A stretch of 64,000 nucleotides of DNA from an uncultured Bacteroidales bacterium (GCA_903923925.1 CAIXZF010000042.1:1-64000), one strand, 5' to 3'; shown: positions 47,029-56,680, counted from the first letter of the stretch. The notes: generated by a model not told the origin, from the letters alone. Numbers and translations are program-made.

Positions 47029-48570
47029 CTATTTGGCAAATGTTACTGCTCGTGTTTCACGAATAACCGTTATTTTAATCTGTCCAGGGTAGGTCATCTC
47101 ATCCTGAATCTTTCTACTAAGATCAAATGACAATTGGGTAGCTTCTGTATCGTTGACTTTATCAGCTCCTACAATAACACGAAGTTCTCTTCCTGCCTGA
47201 ATAGCATATGTCTTTACAACACCGGGGTAGGATAGAGCCATTTCTTCAAGATCTTTTAATCGTTTGATATACGCTTCAACAACTTCACGTCTTGCCCCTG
47301 GTCTTGCCCCTGAAATAGCATCACAAACCTGCACTATAGGCGCAATTAAAGTTTCCATCTCTACCTCATCATGATGGGCGCCTATTGCATTGCAAACCTC
47401 AGCCTTCTCTTTAAATTTCTCAGCAGTTTTCATCCCAAGGATTGCATGTGGCAATTCTGGTTCTGTATCAGGTACTTTTCCAATATCATGCAGCAAACCC
47501 GCTCTTTTAGCGAGTTTTGGGTTTAGCCCAAGTTCAGCTGCCATTGTAGCACAAAGGTTGGCAACCTCTTTACTATGTTGAAGCAGGTTCTGCCCATAAG
47601 AAGAACGGTATTTCATTTTACCCACCAAACGAACTAATTCAAGGTGCATCCCGTGAATTCCGAGATCGATGGTAGTTCTTTTCCCAATCTCAATAACTTC
47701 CTGTTCAATCTGTTTTTTAGTTTTTGCAACAACTTCTTCGATTCTGGCCGGGTGGATGCGTCCATCGGTTACGAGTTTATGAAGGCTTAAACGTGCAATT
47801 TCTCTGCGCATAGGATCAAAACCTGATAAAATAATGGCATCAGGTGAATCATCTATTATAATTTCCACACCAGTTAATGCTTCAAGGGTCCGGATATTTC
47901 TGCCCTCCCTGCCAATAATCCTACCTTTAATCTCGTCATTTTCAATGTTGAAAACAGAAACAGAATTTTCAATAGCATGCTCTGTAGCAGTACGTTGTAT
48001 AGTCTCAATTACAACCTTCTTTGCTTCCATGTTAGCTGTCATTTTAGCTTCTTCAACGATATCTTTAACGTATATCATTGCTTCTGTCTTTGCCTCTTCT
48101 TTAAGAGATTCAATAAGTTCTGATCTTGCATCGGAAGCACTAAGCCCTGAAATTGTCTCGAGCTTATCAACTTGTTGCTTATGGGCTTTATCTATTTCAA
48201 CTTGTTTCTTATCAAGAAGTTCTGCCTGTGTTGTAACTTGCTGTTTCTGAGTTGCAAATTCTTTCTGCTTACGCTGAAATTCATCAAATTTTACAGCAAA
48301 TGCTTTTTCCCGTTGCTCAACACGAAATTCATTTTTCTGAAGCTGATTCGTTTTGTCGTTGATTTCCCGTTCGTGTTCTCCTTTTAATTGAAGAAACTTT
48401 TCTTTAGCCTGAAGGATTTTTTCTTTTTTTAAGACTTCTGATTTCTCTTCTGCTTCTCGTAATAAGCTGTCGCTCTTACGTAAAATTGTTTTACGTAAAA
48501 CATTAGTAGTCACAAACACCCCTGCTGAAAGGGATACAATCGCAACAAGTACAAAATATATAGATAACAT
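47029..48570 (-). CDS. rny: Ribonuclease Y
   Basis: A 513-residue membrane-anchored endoribonuclease initiating mRNA decay. The start is set at ATG 48570 ([20 protein letters not shown], the single N-terminal membrane helix). The longer open frame to 48669 would translate the 3' part of the 6S RNA gene and is rejected. A long charged coiled coil runs over residues about 30-170. The KH domain carries [19 protein letters not shown], and the HD metal site reads [13 protein letters not shown] ... [13 protein letters not shown] and later [11 protein letters not shown]. The chosen length matches the family's 510-520 residues. It lies directly downstream of 6S RNA and zapA. Confidence 0.95.
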   Translation of the reverse strand: MLSIYFVLVAIVSLSAGVFVTTNVLRKTILRKSDSLLREAEEKSEVLKKEKILQAKEKFLQLKGEHEREINDKTNQLQKNEFRVEQREKAFAVKFDEFQRKQKEFATQKQQVTTQAELLDKKQVEIDKAHKQQVDKLETISGLSASDARSELIESLKEEAKTEAMIYVKDIVEEAKMTANMEAKKVVIETIQRTATEHAIENSVSVFNIENDEIKGRIIGREGRNIRTLEALTGVEIIIDDSPDAIILSGFDPMRREIARLSLHKLVTDGRIHPARIEEVVAKTKKQIEQEVIEIGKRTTIDLGIHGMHLELVRLVGKMKYRSSYGQNLLQHSKEVANLCATMAAELGLNPKLAKRAGLLHDIGKVPDTEPELPHAILGMKTAEKFKEKAEVCNAIGAHHDEVEMETLIAPIVQVCDAISGARPGARREVVEAYIKRLKDLEEMALSYPGVVKTYAIQAGRELRVIVGADKVNDTEATQLSFDLSRKIQDEMTYPGQIKITVIRETRAVTFAK

Positions 48571-48602
48571 GGTCGTAAATTTTACAACCATTAAAAAAAA
48601 GT

Positions 48603-48800
48603 AAAAAAAACCCGCAAAGTTCAGAGGGTTTAGGAAACCCCAGATAACATTTTTAGGGCTGCCTGCCATCTCGAAAGTCCACCGTCTTCATGTAGAAGAA
48701 CCACAAGGGTTGAGGCCTTTTCTTAATGTCAATGAGCTTAACCCTAATTGGAAATATGTTGAGTTTCCAAACAATGCTCGAACTTGCGGGTTATCTTGAA
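48603..48800 (-). ncRNA. ssrS: 6S RNA (regulator of RNA polymerase)
   Basis: An untranslated gap between zapA and rny folds into one long rod on the minus strand. Nested pairs are 48781-48792 with 48609-48621 (AACCCGCAAGTT with AACTTTGCGGGTT), 48761-48772 with 48628-48640 (GTTTGGAAACTC with GGGTTTCCTAAAC), 48756-48760 with 48646-48650, and 48742-48747 with 48653-48658. The closing stem is followed by eight T (48610-48603), so it doubles as the terminator. The length of about 195 bases, interrupted-rod shape and position beside zapA, as in E. coli ssrS, all fit 6S RNA, which binds housekeeping RNA polymerase holoenzyme. The 5' end is approximate. Confidence 0.82.
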
Positions 48801-48825
48801 TGCTTTTGTCAAAGAACGGTGAGAT

Positions 48826-49119
48826 TTATTTTTCCATCAGTATGTTGGTAAGTACTTCGTCAATTGCTGCCAATTTCCCAATCAAATCGTCTGGCGTCTT
48901 CTTATTCTTGTTTTCCTCGTTAAGCAGTGTAGTTGTAAATTGCAATGTAATCATTGCCAACAAATCCTGTTTATCCTGAAACGCATAATTTCTTGAATAC
49001 TCCTTAGTCTTTTGATCAATTAACTTAGCAGCCTTTTGTACTACCTCTTCCTCTTCTTTATCTATTGTCAGACGATATGGCCTGTCCGCAATCATTACTG
49101 TTATGGCTTTTTCTTCCAT
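48826..49119 (-). CDS. zapA: Cell division protein ZapA
   Basis: A 97-residue FtsZ-ring stabiliser. The N-terminal beta part (KAITVMIADRPYRLTI) and following helix (EEVVQKAAKLIDQKTKEY) are typical, then a long C-terminal helix for tetramerisation (FQDKQDLLAMITLQFTTTLL). It lies 21 bases after a small coiled-coil gene, sharing its promoter, and just upstream of the 6S RNA gene. Confidence 0.9.
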   Translation of the reverse strand: MEEKAITVMIADRPYRLTIDKEEEEVVQKAAKLIDQKTKEYSRNYAFQDKQDLLAMITLQFTTTLLNEENKNKKTPDDLIGKLAAIDEVLTNILMEK

Positions 49120-49140
49120 AGGAAAATTGAATCTCTTTTA

Positions 49141-49428
49141 TCAGGAATTTAACATTCCAATGCATTTATCTATCTCCCGCAACATTTCATTGATTTTAAG
49201 CTTTGCATCAATGTTTTCTTTACCCTTCTCTAATGATTTAGTGATTTTTAAAATTTTAATTCTATCTTCTAATTCTATTATAGTTTTCTTTTGGTCGTTT
49301 ACAATAGCTTGAAGCTCTCCTGTCTTAAGAATAAGATTCCTCAATACTAATTTATCCTCTTTTCTTAAAGCATTGATTTGCAGCAGTTTTTGCTCAATAT
49401 TTAAAATCAGCTGCTTTGCATCTTCCAT
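49141..49428 (-). CDS. Small coiled-coil protein upstream of zapA
   Basis: A 95-residue protein that is almost entirely helical, with heptad-like hydrophobic spacing (LRNLILKTGELQAIVNDQKK, TIIELEDRIKILKITKSLEK). It has no signal peptide or membrane segment. It is first in a transcription unit with zapA, and a consensus promoter sits 32 bases upstream. Position and shape suggest a ZapB-like division partner, but sequence alone does not prove it. Confidence 0.75.
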   Translation of the reverse strand: MEDAKQLILNIEQKLLQINALRKEDKLVLRNLILKTGELQAIVNDQKKTIIELEDRIKILKITKSLEKGKENIDAKLKINEMLREIDKCIGMLNS

Positions 49429-49459
49429 CTAAAATCTCATTTTACCGCAATTGAATATG

Positions 49460-49490
49460 CAAATATAGGTTCAGAAGGTTTGTTAAGCAA
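49460..49490 (-). promoter_or_regulatory. Bacteroidota promoter of the coiled-coil/zapA/6S region
   Basis: On the minus strand TTG (49490-49488), 20 bases, then TATATTTG (49467-49460) match the consensus exactly, 32 bases before the start codon. Confidence 0.7.
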
Positions 49491-49637
49491 GTTTTTTAAT
49501 TGCCAACCAGCTATTTATTTGAATTTTAATGAATAAAATAGATAGTTTTCAATTAATAGGTCTTTTTTTTTGCATTTGCTTCCGACATGGCTATCCTGAT
49601 TCGTCTATATTATTGAGTAGTTCAAATTGTGGATGAG

Positions 49638-50939
49638 ATGAAAGAAGAATTTCTACATTATTTGTGGCGTTACAGCTTGTACCGTGGAGATTTATTGACA
49701 ACAAAAGGGGAAGCTGTTTCTGTTATAAAACCAGGTTGGCCAAATTCTGATTCAGGACCTGACTTCTTCAATGCTATGGTCAAAGTTGGAGATACAATCT
49801 GGGCAGGAAATATTGAAATACATGTTAATTCTTCAGAATGGTTTGTTCATAAGCACCAGAATGACCCCGCTTATGATAATGTAATTCTTCATGTTGTGTT
49901 TTATTGTGACATGGATGTTACAAGGAGGGACAGCAGTTTTATTCCTACTCTTGAACTTAAAGAACGAATTGATTTAACACTTTATTCATATTACACTAAA
50001 CTACTATTATCTATGAATTGGATCCCATGTGAAAATCAGATTGAAATGGTTGACAAAGTAAAGGTTAACCTTTGGTTAGAAAGAATACTTATTGAGCGCT
50101 TCGAGAGGAAAGCTGCATTATTGGAGAATTCTTTTTCTATAGCTGGAAATAATCTTGAAGAGTTGTTGTACCATCGTTTGGCTGCTGGATTTGGCCTGAA
50201 AGTCAATTCTGATGCATTTGTTATGTTGGCGAGAAGTCTTCCGCTTAAAATTATTTCCAGACATTATCAAAATCCGCAGTTTCTCGAGGCATTGTTATTC
50301 GGACAGGCTGGTATGCTTGAGAAAAATTTCAGTGAAAAATTTCCAAACGAATTGAAAGAAATTTACATATACTTTAAAAACAAGTATAAATTGATATCAG
50401 TTCCTGAACATAATTGGAAATATTTGAGAATGCGACCAGTAAATTTTCCAACAATACGGATTTCCCAGTTTGCAGCATTATTAGGGAAGAACAACAGAAG
50501 TATTCAGCTCTTCACGGAAGCTGGTGATGTGAACCAATGGAGAGAACTTCTGTCTGTTAAATGCTCAAAGTATTGGGAAGAGCATTATTTGTTTGATAAA
50601 CTCTCTGCTCGTTCAGAAAAAAGACTAGGGCATGAAGGCCTTAATTCTATCATTATTAATGAATTGATTCCGTACCGTTTTTTTACAGCCAGAAGGTTTG
50701 GAATGGTTCAAGAAGCCGAAGATGTTTTGCAATTACTTCATGAACTCGATTTTGAAACAAATTCGATCACAAAAAACTGGGTAAACCTTAAACTTTCAGC
50801 AGGATCCGCTTATGAAAGTCAGTCACTTATTGAATTAAAACATAATTACTGCGACATGAAGAAATGCCTGGATTGCAGCATCGGTCACAATCTGCTAAGA
50901 GAACAACCTGCATTGAATGTTATTGGGCAGTTTCCTTAA
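49638..50939 (+). CDS. DUF2851 family protein
   Basis: A 433-residue cytosolic protein of a Bacteroidota-rich family. ATG 49638 (MKEEFLHYLWRYSLYRGDLL) fits the family start, and an in-frame GTG at 49629 is less likely. The N-terminal part has SDSGPDFFNAMVKVGD, then WAGNIEIHVNSSEWFVHKHQ, and YDNVILHVVFY: invariant-looking Asp42, Glu60, His62, His71 and His73. The middle has LLYHRLAAGFGLKVNSDAF, and the C terminus carries a CDMKKCLDCSIGH Cys cluster. Function is not established. The D...ExH layout could be a nuclease-like core, which is my inference. Its last 20 bases overlap the convergent permease gene. Confidence 0.8.
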   Translation: MKEEFLHYLWRYSLYRGDLLTTKGEAVSVIKPGWPNSDSGPDFFNAMVKVGDTIWAGNIEIHVNSSEWFVHKHQNDPAYDNVILHVVFYCDMDVTRRDSSFIPTLELKERIDLTLYSYYTKLLLSMNWIPCENQIEMVDKVKVNLWLERILIERFERKAALLENSFSIAGNNLEELLYHRLAAGFGLKVNSDAFVMLARSLPLKIISRHYQNPQFLEALLFGQAGMLEKNFSEKFPNELKEIYIYFKNKYKLISVPEHNWKYLRMRPVNFPTIRISQFAALLGKNNRSIQLFTEAGDVNQWRELLSVKCSKYWEEHYLFDKLSARSEKRLGHEGLNSIIINELIPYRFFTARRFGMVQEAEDVLQLLHELDFETNSITKNWVNLKLSAGSAYESQSLIELKHNYCDMKKCLDCSIGHNLLREQPALNVIGQFP

Positions 50940-52374
50940 TATCCTTTGCATTCCATAAATAATAAACAGGAATTCCAATCAGAACGATTATTAATCCTGG
51001 CCAGGTGTAATTTGGTTTGTAGATCAGAAGGTCAATCATGATTAAGCATGCAAGAATAATATATATGGCTGGTAAAACAGGATAGCCAAATGCTTTATAG
51101 GGTCGTTCTGCATCTGGTTGTTTTTTTCTCAATATAAAGATTCCAAAGATTGTCAAACAATAGAAAATAAGAACTGCAAATATTACATAATCAAGAAGAT
51201 CTCCATATTTTCCTGATAAGCAAAGAATGCTCGCCCAAATCCCCTGAAGGATAAGCCCACTGGATGGCACACCTTTAGCGTTAAGATTTCCGACTCTTTT
51301 AAAAAAAAGTTTATCCATTGCCATCGCATAATACACTCTTGCACCTGCGAATATCAGCCCATTATTACAACCGAATGTAGAAATCACAACAAAAGCTGCC
51401 ATAATCAGAGCAGCAGAATTTCCGAACAGTCCAAAGATCGCTGCACTTCCAAGTCTGTCATTTGTAGCAAATTGAATACCTCTTTCCATTACTCCTGAAC
51501 CGTCGGCTATGCCGCGCAACGGCAAGGCCTGAAGATATACAAGGTTTGCGCAGATATAAAAAACTGTTACAATCGAGGTTCCAATAAACAAGCTTAAAGG
51601 AATGTTCTTCTTCGGATTAATTACTTCACCAGCTGTAAATGTTATATTGTTCCAGGCATCAGAGGAAAATAATGAACCAACCATTGCTGTCCCTATACCT
51701 GTAATAATGGCAAGAGTAGTTAATTGAACAGGATTTGTTCTTGTTCCACCTGCAGCATCCCAGAAAATACTTTTGTTGAACGAAATTGCATCGAAATTCC
51801 TGGCAAGTAATAAGCCAACAATCAGAAATATAAGCACTAATAAAACTTTGAAAATGGTAAAGGTGTTTTGGATAACTTTTCCCTCCTTTATGCCGTTCGT
51901 ATTAATCCATGTAAGAAATGCAATCGAGCCAATTGCTACAAGCTGAGCAATATTAATTTTCAGAAAGCCAATGCTGAAGATTACATTTTGTTCAGAAAGG
52001 GATGGAATGAGTACTCCCAGAAATTTTGCAAATGCCATCGCCACAGCAGCAATTGTTCCGGTTTGAATTACCAGAAAGAATGTCCATCCGTATAAAAAAC
52101 CAGTAAGTGGATTATATGCCGCCCTAAGGTAAACATATTGTCCACCTGCTTTTGGCATCATCGAAGCAAGCTCTCCGTAACTGAGTGCTGCAATTATTGT
52201 AAGCAAACCTGTAATTAGCCAGGTTACAAGTAACCAACCGGGCGAACCAAGCGTTCGCGACATATCAGCACTGACAATGAAAATTCCGGAACCAATCATC
52301 GATCCAACAACAATTGCTGTGGAATCAAATAAATTCAGACTTTTTCTGAAACTACCCGTATTCTGATGCACCAT
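50920..52374 (-). CDS. Amino acid permease (APC superfamily, LAT-like)
   Basis: A 484-residue, 12-helix inner-membrane transporter. The first helix holds the APC substrate motif GSMIGSGIFIVSADM. The next region (GGQYVYLRAAYNPLTGFLYG) and the conserved loop RKQPDAERPYKAFGYPVLP resemble the heterodimeric L-type amino acid transporter branch. It lies 12 bases after a second APC permease, so both are probably cotranscribed. Substrate is not predictable. The gene ends inside the convergent DUF2851 gene (20-base overlap). Confidence 0.88.
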   Translation of the reverse strand: MVHQNTGSFRKSLNLFDSTAIVVGSMIGSGIFIVSADMSRTLGSPGWLLVTWLITGLLTIIAALSYGELASMMPKAGGQYVYLRAAYNPLTGFLYGWTFFLVIQTGTIAAVAMAFAKFLGVLIPSLSEQNVIFSIGFLKINIAQLVAIGSIAFLTWINTNGIKEGKVIQNTFTIFKVLLVLIFLIVGLLLARNFDAISFNKSIFWDAAGGTRTNPVQLTTLAIITGIGTAMVGSLFSSDAWNNITFTAGEVINPKKNIPLSLFIGTSIVTVFYICANLVYLQALPLRGIADGSGVMERGIQFATNDRLGSAAIFGLFGNSAALIMAAFVVISTFGCNNGLIFAGARVYYAMAMDKLFFKRVGNLNAKGVPSSGLILQGIWASILCLSGKYGDLLDYVIFAVLIFYCLTIFGIFILRKKQPDAERPYKAFGYPVLPAIYIILACLIMIDLLIYKPNYTWPGLIIVLIGIPVYYLWNAKDIKETAQ

Positions 52375-52386
52375 CTGCCAAACAAT

Positions 52387-53946
52387 TTAGTTACCTGATT
52401 TGCTTTCTAGTTGTATTTTACTTTTTCTTTTTCCATATGTAAAATAGATAACGAATCCAATTGCCATCCAGGCAATTAACCTTATCCAGGTGTCAAGTGG
52501 TAACGAAAGCATCTGTAATATGCAAATTCCGGCCCCAAGTATTGGAATGAAAGGTACCCAGGGTGTTTTAAAAGGCCTGTGGAGTTCTGGTCTTTTGTAT
52601 CTGAGGAAAATGATGCTAATGCAAACGATCGCGAACGCTAACAACGTACCTATTGAAACAAGTTCTCCAAGTATACTTATTGGTAAAATTCCTGCAATTA
52701 CCATCGCAACTGCTCCTGTCAACAAAGTACTTACATAGGGTGTCTTATATTTAGGATGAACCTTTGAAAAAATCGGAGGAAGGAGCCCGTCTTTTGCCAT
52801 TGTGAAAAATATTCTTGGTTGCCCCATTAACATTACCAGAATTACAGAACTTAATCCAGCAATTGCAGCAATTTTTATTATTGGTCTTAGCCAGAACATG
52901 CTTTTCCCCATTGCATCTACCCCAACAGCCACCGGATCAGATACATTTAACTGAGTGTAGCTAACGATACCTGTTAAAACTATTGCCACCAGAATGTATA
53001 AAATAGTCGAAATACCCAATGACCCAAGAATCCCTATTGGCATGTGCTTTTGTGGATTTTTTGCCTCTTGAGCTGCTGTGGAAACAGCATCAAAACCAAT
53101 ATAGGCAAAGAAAATTACTGCTGCACCTCTGAATATTCCAGACCAACCAAATTGTCCCCATGTACCTGTGTTTTTAGGAATGAAAGGATGCCAGTTTCCC
53201 GTTTTAATGAAAGCAAAACCAATTGCAATAAATAATATTATCACAGAAACTTTTACAATTACCATAACATTATTGAAGTTAGCACTTTCGCGGATTCCAA
53301 TAATTAACAAGGCAGACAGCAGAGCCACAATAAACATTGCTGGCATATTTATCAGGCTTGTAACGTGATTTAAACTTTCTGGCAGAATTCCCCCTGCCGC
53401 AAGCTGATCCATTAATCCATCTGTCATTGGTTTCCAACCGACTCCGGGTACATCATATAACACAGTTCCAGTGGCTGCAGTTAAGTTCGTAGGAAGAAAT
53501 ATCCCAAAATCTTTCAGAAAACTTACCATATAACCTGACCATCCTACCGACACAGTAGAAGCTGCAAACAAATACTCCAGAATTAAATCCCAACCAATTA
53601 TCCAGGCTAGAAACTCGCCTAAAGTAGCATAAGCATAAGTGTATGCACTTCCAGCTATTGGTATCATCGAAGCAAATTCTGCATAACATAACCCGGCAAA
53701 CGCACATGCTAATCCTGATATAATAAACGAAATAACAATGGCGGGACCAGCATATTGAGCTGCTGCCTGACCTGTAAGGACAAAAATTCCGGCGCCAATA
53801 ATAGCCCCAATGCCTAGGGTTGTGAGGTTTGTTGCAGTTAATGCCCTTTTAAGACCTTGCCCGGAGTCTTGTGTCTCCTCCATCAGCTTAGTCATTGATT
53901 TCGTAAGAAACAGTTTAGATGCCATGGGTTTGCTCGAATTTGACAA
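52387..53946 (-). CDS. Amino acid permease (APC superfamily, cationic transporter-like)
   Basis: A 519-residue inner-membrane transporter. The core motif GAIIGAGIFVLTGQAA and FAYIGFDAVSTAAQEAKNP are those of the CAT/YfnA-type permeases. The C terminus has RYKRPELHRPFKTPWVPFIP. The N-terminal cytosolic tail contains MEETQDSGQGLKRALTATN, normal for the group. It is the first gene of the permease pair and has an exact consensus promoter 20 bases upstream. Confidence 0.9.
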   Translation of the reverse strand: MSNSSKPMASKLFLTKSMTKLMEETQDSGQGLKRALTATNLTTLGIGAIIGAGIFVLTGQAAAQYAGPAIVISFIISGLACAFAGLCYAEFASMIPIAGSAYTYAYATLGEFLAWIIGWDLILEYLFAASTVSVGWSGYMVSFLKDFGIFLPTNLTAATGTVLYDVPGVGWKPMTDGLMDQLAAGGILPESLNHVTSLINMPAMFIVALLSALLIIGIRESANFNNVMVIVKVSVIILFIAIGFAFIKTGNWHPFIPKNTGTWGQFGWSGIFRGAAVIFFAYIGFDAVSTAAQEAKNPQKHMPIGILGSLGISTILYILVAIVLTGIVSYTQLNVSDPVAVGVDAMGKSMFWLRPIIKIAAIAGLSSVILVMLMGQPRIFFTMAKDGLLPPIFSKVHPKYKTPYVSTLLTGAVAMVIAGILPISILGELVSIGTLLAFAIVCISIIFLRYKRPELHRPFKTPWVPFIPILGAGICILQMLSLPLDTWIRLIAWMAIGFVIYFTYGKRKSKIQLESKSGN

Positions 53947-53965
53947 TACGTATTGAATAGAAGAA

Positions 53966-53996
53966 CAAACCTAAAGTATTTTTCTGCAAAAGACAA
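53966..53996 (-). promoter_or_regulatory. Bacteroidota promoter of the permease pair
   Basis: On the minus strand TTG (53996-53994), 20 bases, then TAGGTTTG (53973-53966) match the consensus exactly. Confidence 0.65.
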
Positions 53997-54084
53997 TAAA
54001 ATCGAAAAATGATAAAAAAATAATACATTTTACTTCCGACTTGATACTCCACTTTCATCTATATAAGTAAAAACTATAATTACC

Positions 54085-54819
54085 ATGAAAACAGAACAGC
54101 TTAAAAGTTTTTTCTATTTCAGCAAAAGTGAGCGAAGAGGAATCCTATTACTGATTTTCTTCATCTTACTATCTGTTATTTCACCTCGTATTGCTGGAAT
54201 GCTGATTAAAAATGAGGAAGAATTAACTCCCGAATTATCAAAAGAAGTAGCTGCCTTTTTGAATGAAATGGCTGATACTTCCTCCCTAAGTAATCTTGAA
54301 AATAGGGAAGAATCAGCAAGCTTTAAGTTTTCGCCAATTTCGAATAAGAAATCGGAGTTTTCCAGGAATGAAAGTCCGAAGAGGAATGATAATTCACAGA
54401 TTAATAAAAAGTTAACAATACAGCCAATGAATTTGAATAAAATTGATTCATCCGATCTTTTAAAAGTTACAGGTATTGGACCTTCATATGCTCATCGTAT
54501 TTTAAAATACAGAGAGCGCTTAGGAGGTTTTGTAAGAATAGACCAATTAAAGGAAATTTATGGAATGACAATTGAGAAATATGACCAGATAAAACCTCAG
54601 TTTATTATTGAACTTTCTGATATTAAGAAGGTTGATCTTAATAATGCAAGCTTTAAAGATTTGATGCGACATCCTTACAGTAGCTATGAACTTGCTAAGG
54701 CAATTTGCAGGTTCAGAACAAAATATGGAAAGATTGATAATGTTGATGATATTCTGAAAGCGGGTGTAATTGCTGATACCAGCTTTCGCAAACTTCAACC
54801 TTACCTTGCAGTGAATTGA
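54085..54819 (+). CDS. Membrane-anchored helix-hairpin-helix (ComEA-like) protein
   Basis: A 244-residue protein. One membrane helix at about residues 17-36 (ERRGILLLIFFILLSVISPR) is followed by a polar low-complexity linker. Two helix-hairpin-helix units come next: LNKIDSSDLLKVTGIGPSYA with the GIGP hairpin, and a second DLNNASFKDLMRHPYSS in which the Gly hairpin is replaced by HPYSS. The fold binds DNA backbone in ComEA, the periplasmic DNA receptor of competence. The topology here (anchor then external HhH) agrees, but a role in uptake is inferred only. Confidence 0.8.
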   Translation: MKTEQLKSFFYFSKSERRGILLLIFFILLSVISPRIAGMLIKNEEELTPELSKEVAAFLNEMADTSSLSNLENREESASFKFSPISNKKSEFSRNESPKRNDNSQINKKLTIQPMNLNKIDSSDLLKVTGIGPSYAHRILKYRERLGGFVRIDQLKEIYGMTIEKYDQIKPQFIIELSDIKKVDLNNASFKDLMRHPYSSYELAKAICRFRTKYGKIDNVDDILKAGVIADTSFRKLQPYLAVN

Positions 54820-54867
54820 TCATGCTTCGTTTTTTTTAATACTTTTGACCTTCAATTATATTATTCA

Positions 54868-55554
54868 ATGGCTGCTGAAACAATTATTGACCTCCAAAAA
54901 GTATCCGTTTATCAGAATAATATTTTAATTCTGGCAAATGTAAATTTTGAAATTCAAAAAGGCGAATTTGTTTACCTGGTAGGTTCCACAGGAAGTGGAA
55001 AATCAAGCCTTCTTAAAACGTTGTATGCCGACTTGCCTCTCATTGATGGTTCAGCTGTTGTTGCAGGTTATGATCTGAAAAATATTAAAAGAAAAGATGT
55101 TCCTTATTTACGCCGCAAACTTGGAATTGTTTTTCAGGATTTTCAGTTGCTTAGCGACAGAAGTATTAATGAAAATCTTCTCTTTGTAATGAAGGCAACT
55201 GGTTGGAAAGATAAATCCGCAATGCAGGATAAATTACAGGACATCCTCACAAAAACGGGGCTTTCGACAAAAGGATTTAAAATGCCGAATCAATTATCTG
55301 GTGGCGAGCAGCAAAGAGTTGGTATCGCACGGGCTTTGATTAATGATCCTGAAATTATTTTAGCTGATGAACCAACCGGTAATCTCGATCCGGCAACTTC
55401 AGAAGGGATTGTTCAACTGCTTAAGGAAATTAGCTCATCTGGACGGGCTGTTCTGATGGCTACGCATGATTATGCTTTATTCAAACGTTTTCCTTCAAGA
55501 ACTATCCGCTGCGAAACTGGTAATGTTTTTGAAGGGGTTCAGGGTTCTAATTGA
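54868..55554 (+). CDS. FtsE-like ABC transporter ATPase
   Basis: A 228-residue ATPase with Walker [13 protein letters not shown]-loop [17 protein letters not shown], signature [15 protein letters not shown], Walker [13 protein letters not shown] and switch ATHDY. The DFQLL/INENL stretch and short length are typical of FtsE, which with FtsX couples division to cell-wall hydrolysis. No FtsX-type membrane gene is beside it. It follows the HhH gene by 48 bases and overlaps the convergent glycosyltransferase by 8. A LolD/MacB-type role remains possible. Confidence 0.82.
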   Translation: MAAETIIDLQKVSVYQNNILILANVNFEIQKGEFVYLVGSTGSGKSSLLKTLYADLPLIDGSAVVAGYDLKNIKRKDVPYLRRKLGIVFQDFQLLSDRSINENLLFVMKATGWKDKSAMQDKLQDILTKTGLSTKGFKMPNQLSGGEQQRVGIARALINDPEIILADEPTGNLDPATSEGIVQLLKEISSSGRAVLMATHDYALFKRFPSRTIRCETGNVFEGVQGSN

Positions 55555-56680
55555 AAATCAAATCAATGAGTTTGTTGACGTTGTAATCATTTGAAAATCC
55601 TTCGTTTTCCAAAATGTTCTTACGTTTCGTGATTTCTTCATCGTTAAAATCAACCAACATCAACTGATTTACTTTGGAAATCATTTCTTCCGCAGTATTT
55701 GCAATATTGCAAAGTGTTTCAAGCCCGGTATCTCTAACCATAGGTTCATTCACAATACAAAATCGCCCTGCAAACAAAGCGGCCAGTAATTTTAGCTTAA
55801 TTCCAGTTGCCTGAAAAGTTGGCAAAATATTAATTTGCGCTTGTAAAACTAATTGATAAATTTCTTCAGTTGTTAATGAGGATCGGATTTCAATATTTGA
55901 ATATTTTGAAGCAGTTTCAATTAATTCCCTGGATGCCTTATTGCCTGCTATGATCAGTGGAATAGTTGTATTGTTAAATACCTTATTCACCAAAAAAAGT
56001 GCAGCTTCATTATTTTCACCTACTTCCAGACTACCATGGTATAAAACAAAGTTACCCCTCCCTTTTGATGGTTTTACTCCATTGAAGGGATGAAAAGCTG
56101 AGACGCGTTCAACATTCGGGAATTCGCTGCTGAAGTGATTTTTATCATTAAATGAAATTGCAGCTATCCCTTTAGCATAATGTAATATTTTTTCAAATTT
56201 TCGTAATTTTTTAGCCTCTCTAAAAAAATATTGACGACGAAAAAAGTTCTTCTCAACTTTTCCGAGACATGTGTAATAATCGTGTTCAATATTATGTGTT
56301 CTTACAATTTTGATCCTATCAGATAAGTCCGGATGATCCAGCAAATAACAGGAATGCAATCCTTCAAATACAATTGGATTAGAATCTTTCAGCAAATTGT
56401 GAAGTAATTGATCAGACTGTCTGGAATTAACAATATAAGGCAGTGAACCTAGAAAATGAATGGGGTTTTGTTTGCGGGGATAATAGTGTACCTCTGAACA
56501 TAATTTTGATAGCTCAGGTGATTCGGCCCTTCCGTATTGAAAACAATGCAGATAAACTCCAATACCTTGCTTTTTTAGCGCAGTAATCTTGTGAAAAATG
56601 TCTATTGCTCCTCCATAATTCACCGGAACTGGAATATCAAATGCTACCAGGTGAATTATTTTCTCATAAGTACTTTGCAT
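55547..56680 (-). CDS. Glycosyltransferase, GT4-like
   Basis: A 377-residue cytosolic or membrane-associated protein with a two-Rossmann (GT-B) layout. The N-terminal half has FDIPVPVNYGGAIDIFHKI and VRTHNIEHDYYT. The C-terminal half has NFVLYHGSLEVGENNEAALF, PLIIAGNKAS and the acceptor/donor region IKLKLLAALFAGRFCIVNEP. This is a group 1 pattern, though the usual E-x7-E motif is weak. It is second in a pair, overlapping the upstream glycosyltransferase by 17 bases. It probably adds sugars to a surface glycan, with donor and acceptor unknown. Confidence 0.75.
   Translation of the reverse strand: MQSTYEKIIHLVAFDIPVPVNYGGAIDIFHKITALKKQGIGVYLHCFQYGRAESPELSKLCSEVHYYPRKQNPIHFLGSLPYIVNSRQSDQLLHNLLKDSNPIVFEGLHSCYLLDHPDLSDRIKIVRTHNIEHDYYTCLGKVEKNFFRRQYFFREAKKLRKFEKILHYAKGIAAISFNDKNHFSSEFPNVERVSAFHPFNGVKPSKGRGNFVLYHGSLEVGENNEAALFLVNKVFNNTTIPLIIAGNKASRELIETASKYSNIEIRSSLTTEEIYQLVLQAQINILPTFQATGIKLKLLAALFAGRFCIVNEPMVRDTGLETLCNIANTAEEMISKVNQLMLVDFNDEEITKRKNILENEGFSNDYNVNKLIDLIFN

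Noticed and set aside
48571-48669. Longer N terminus for RNase Y
   Set aside because: These codons lie in the 6S RNA 3' arm and its terminator. The membrane helix starts at 48570 and that length fits the family.
54085-55554. Competence operon
   Set aside because: Only a ComEA-like helix-hairpin-helix protein is present. No comEC or pilus genes are in the window.
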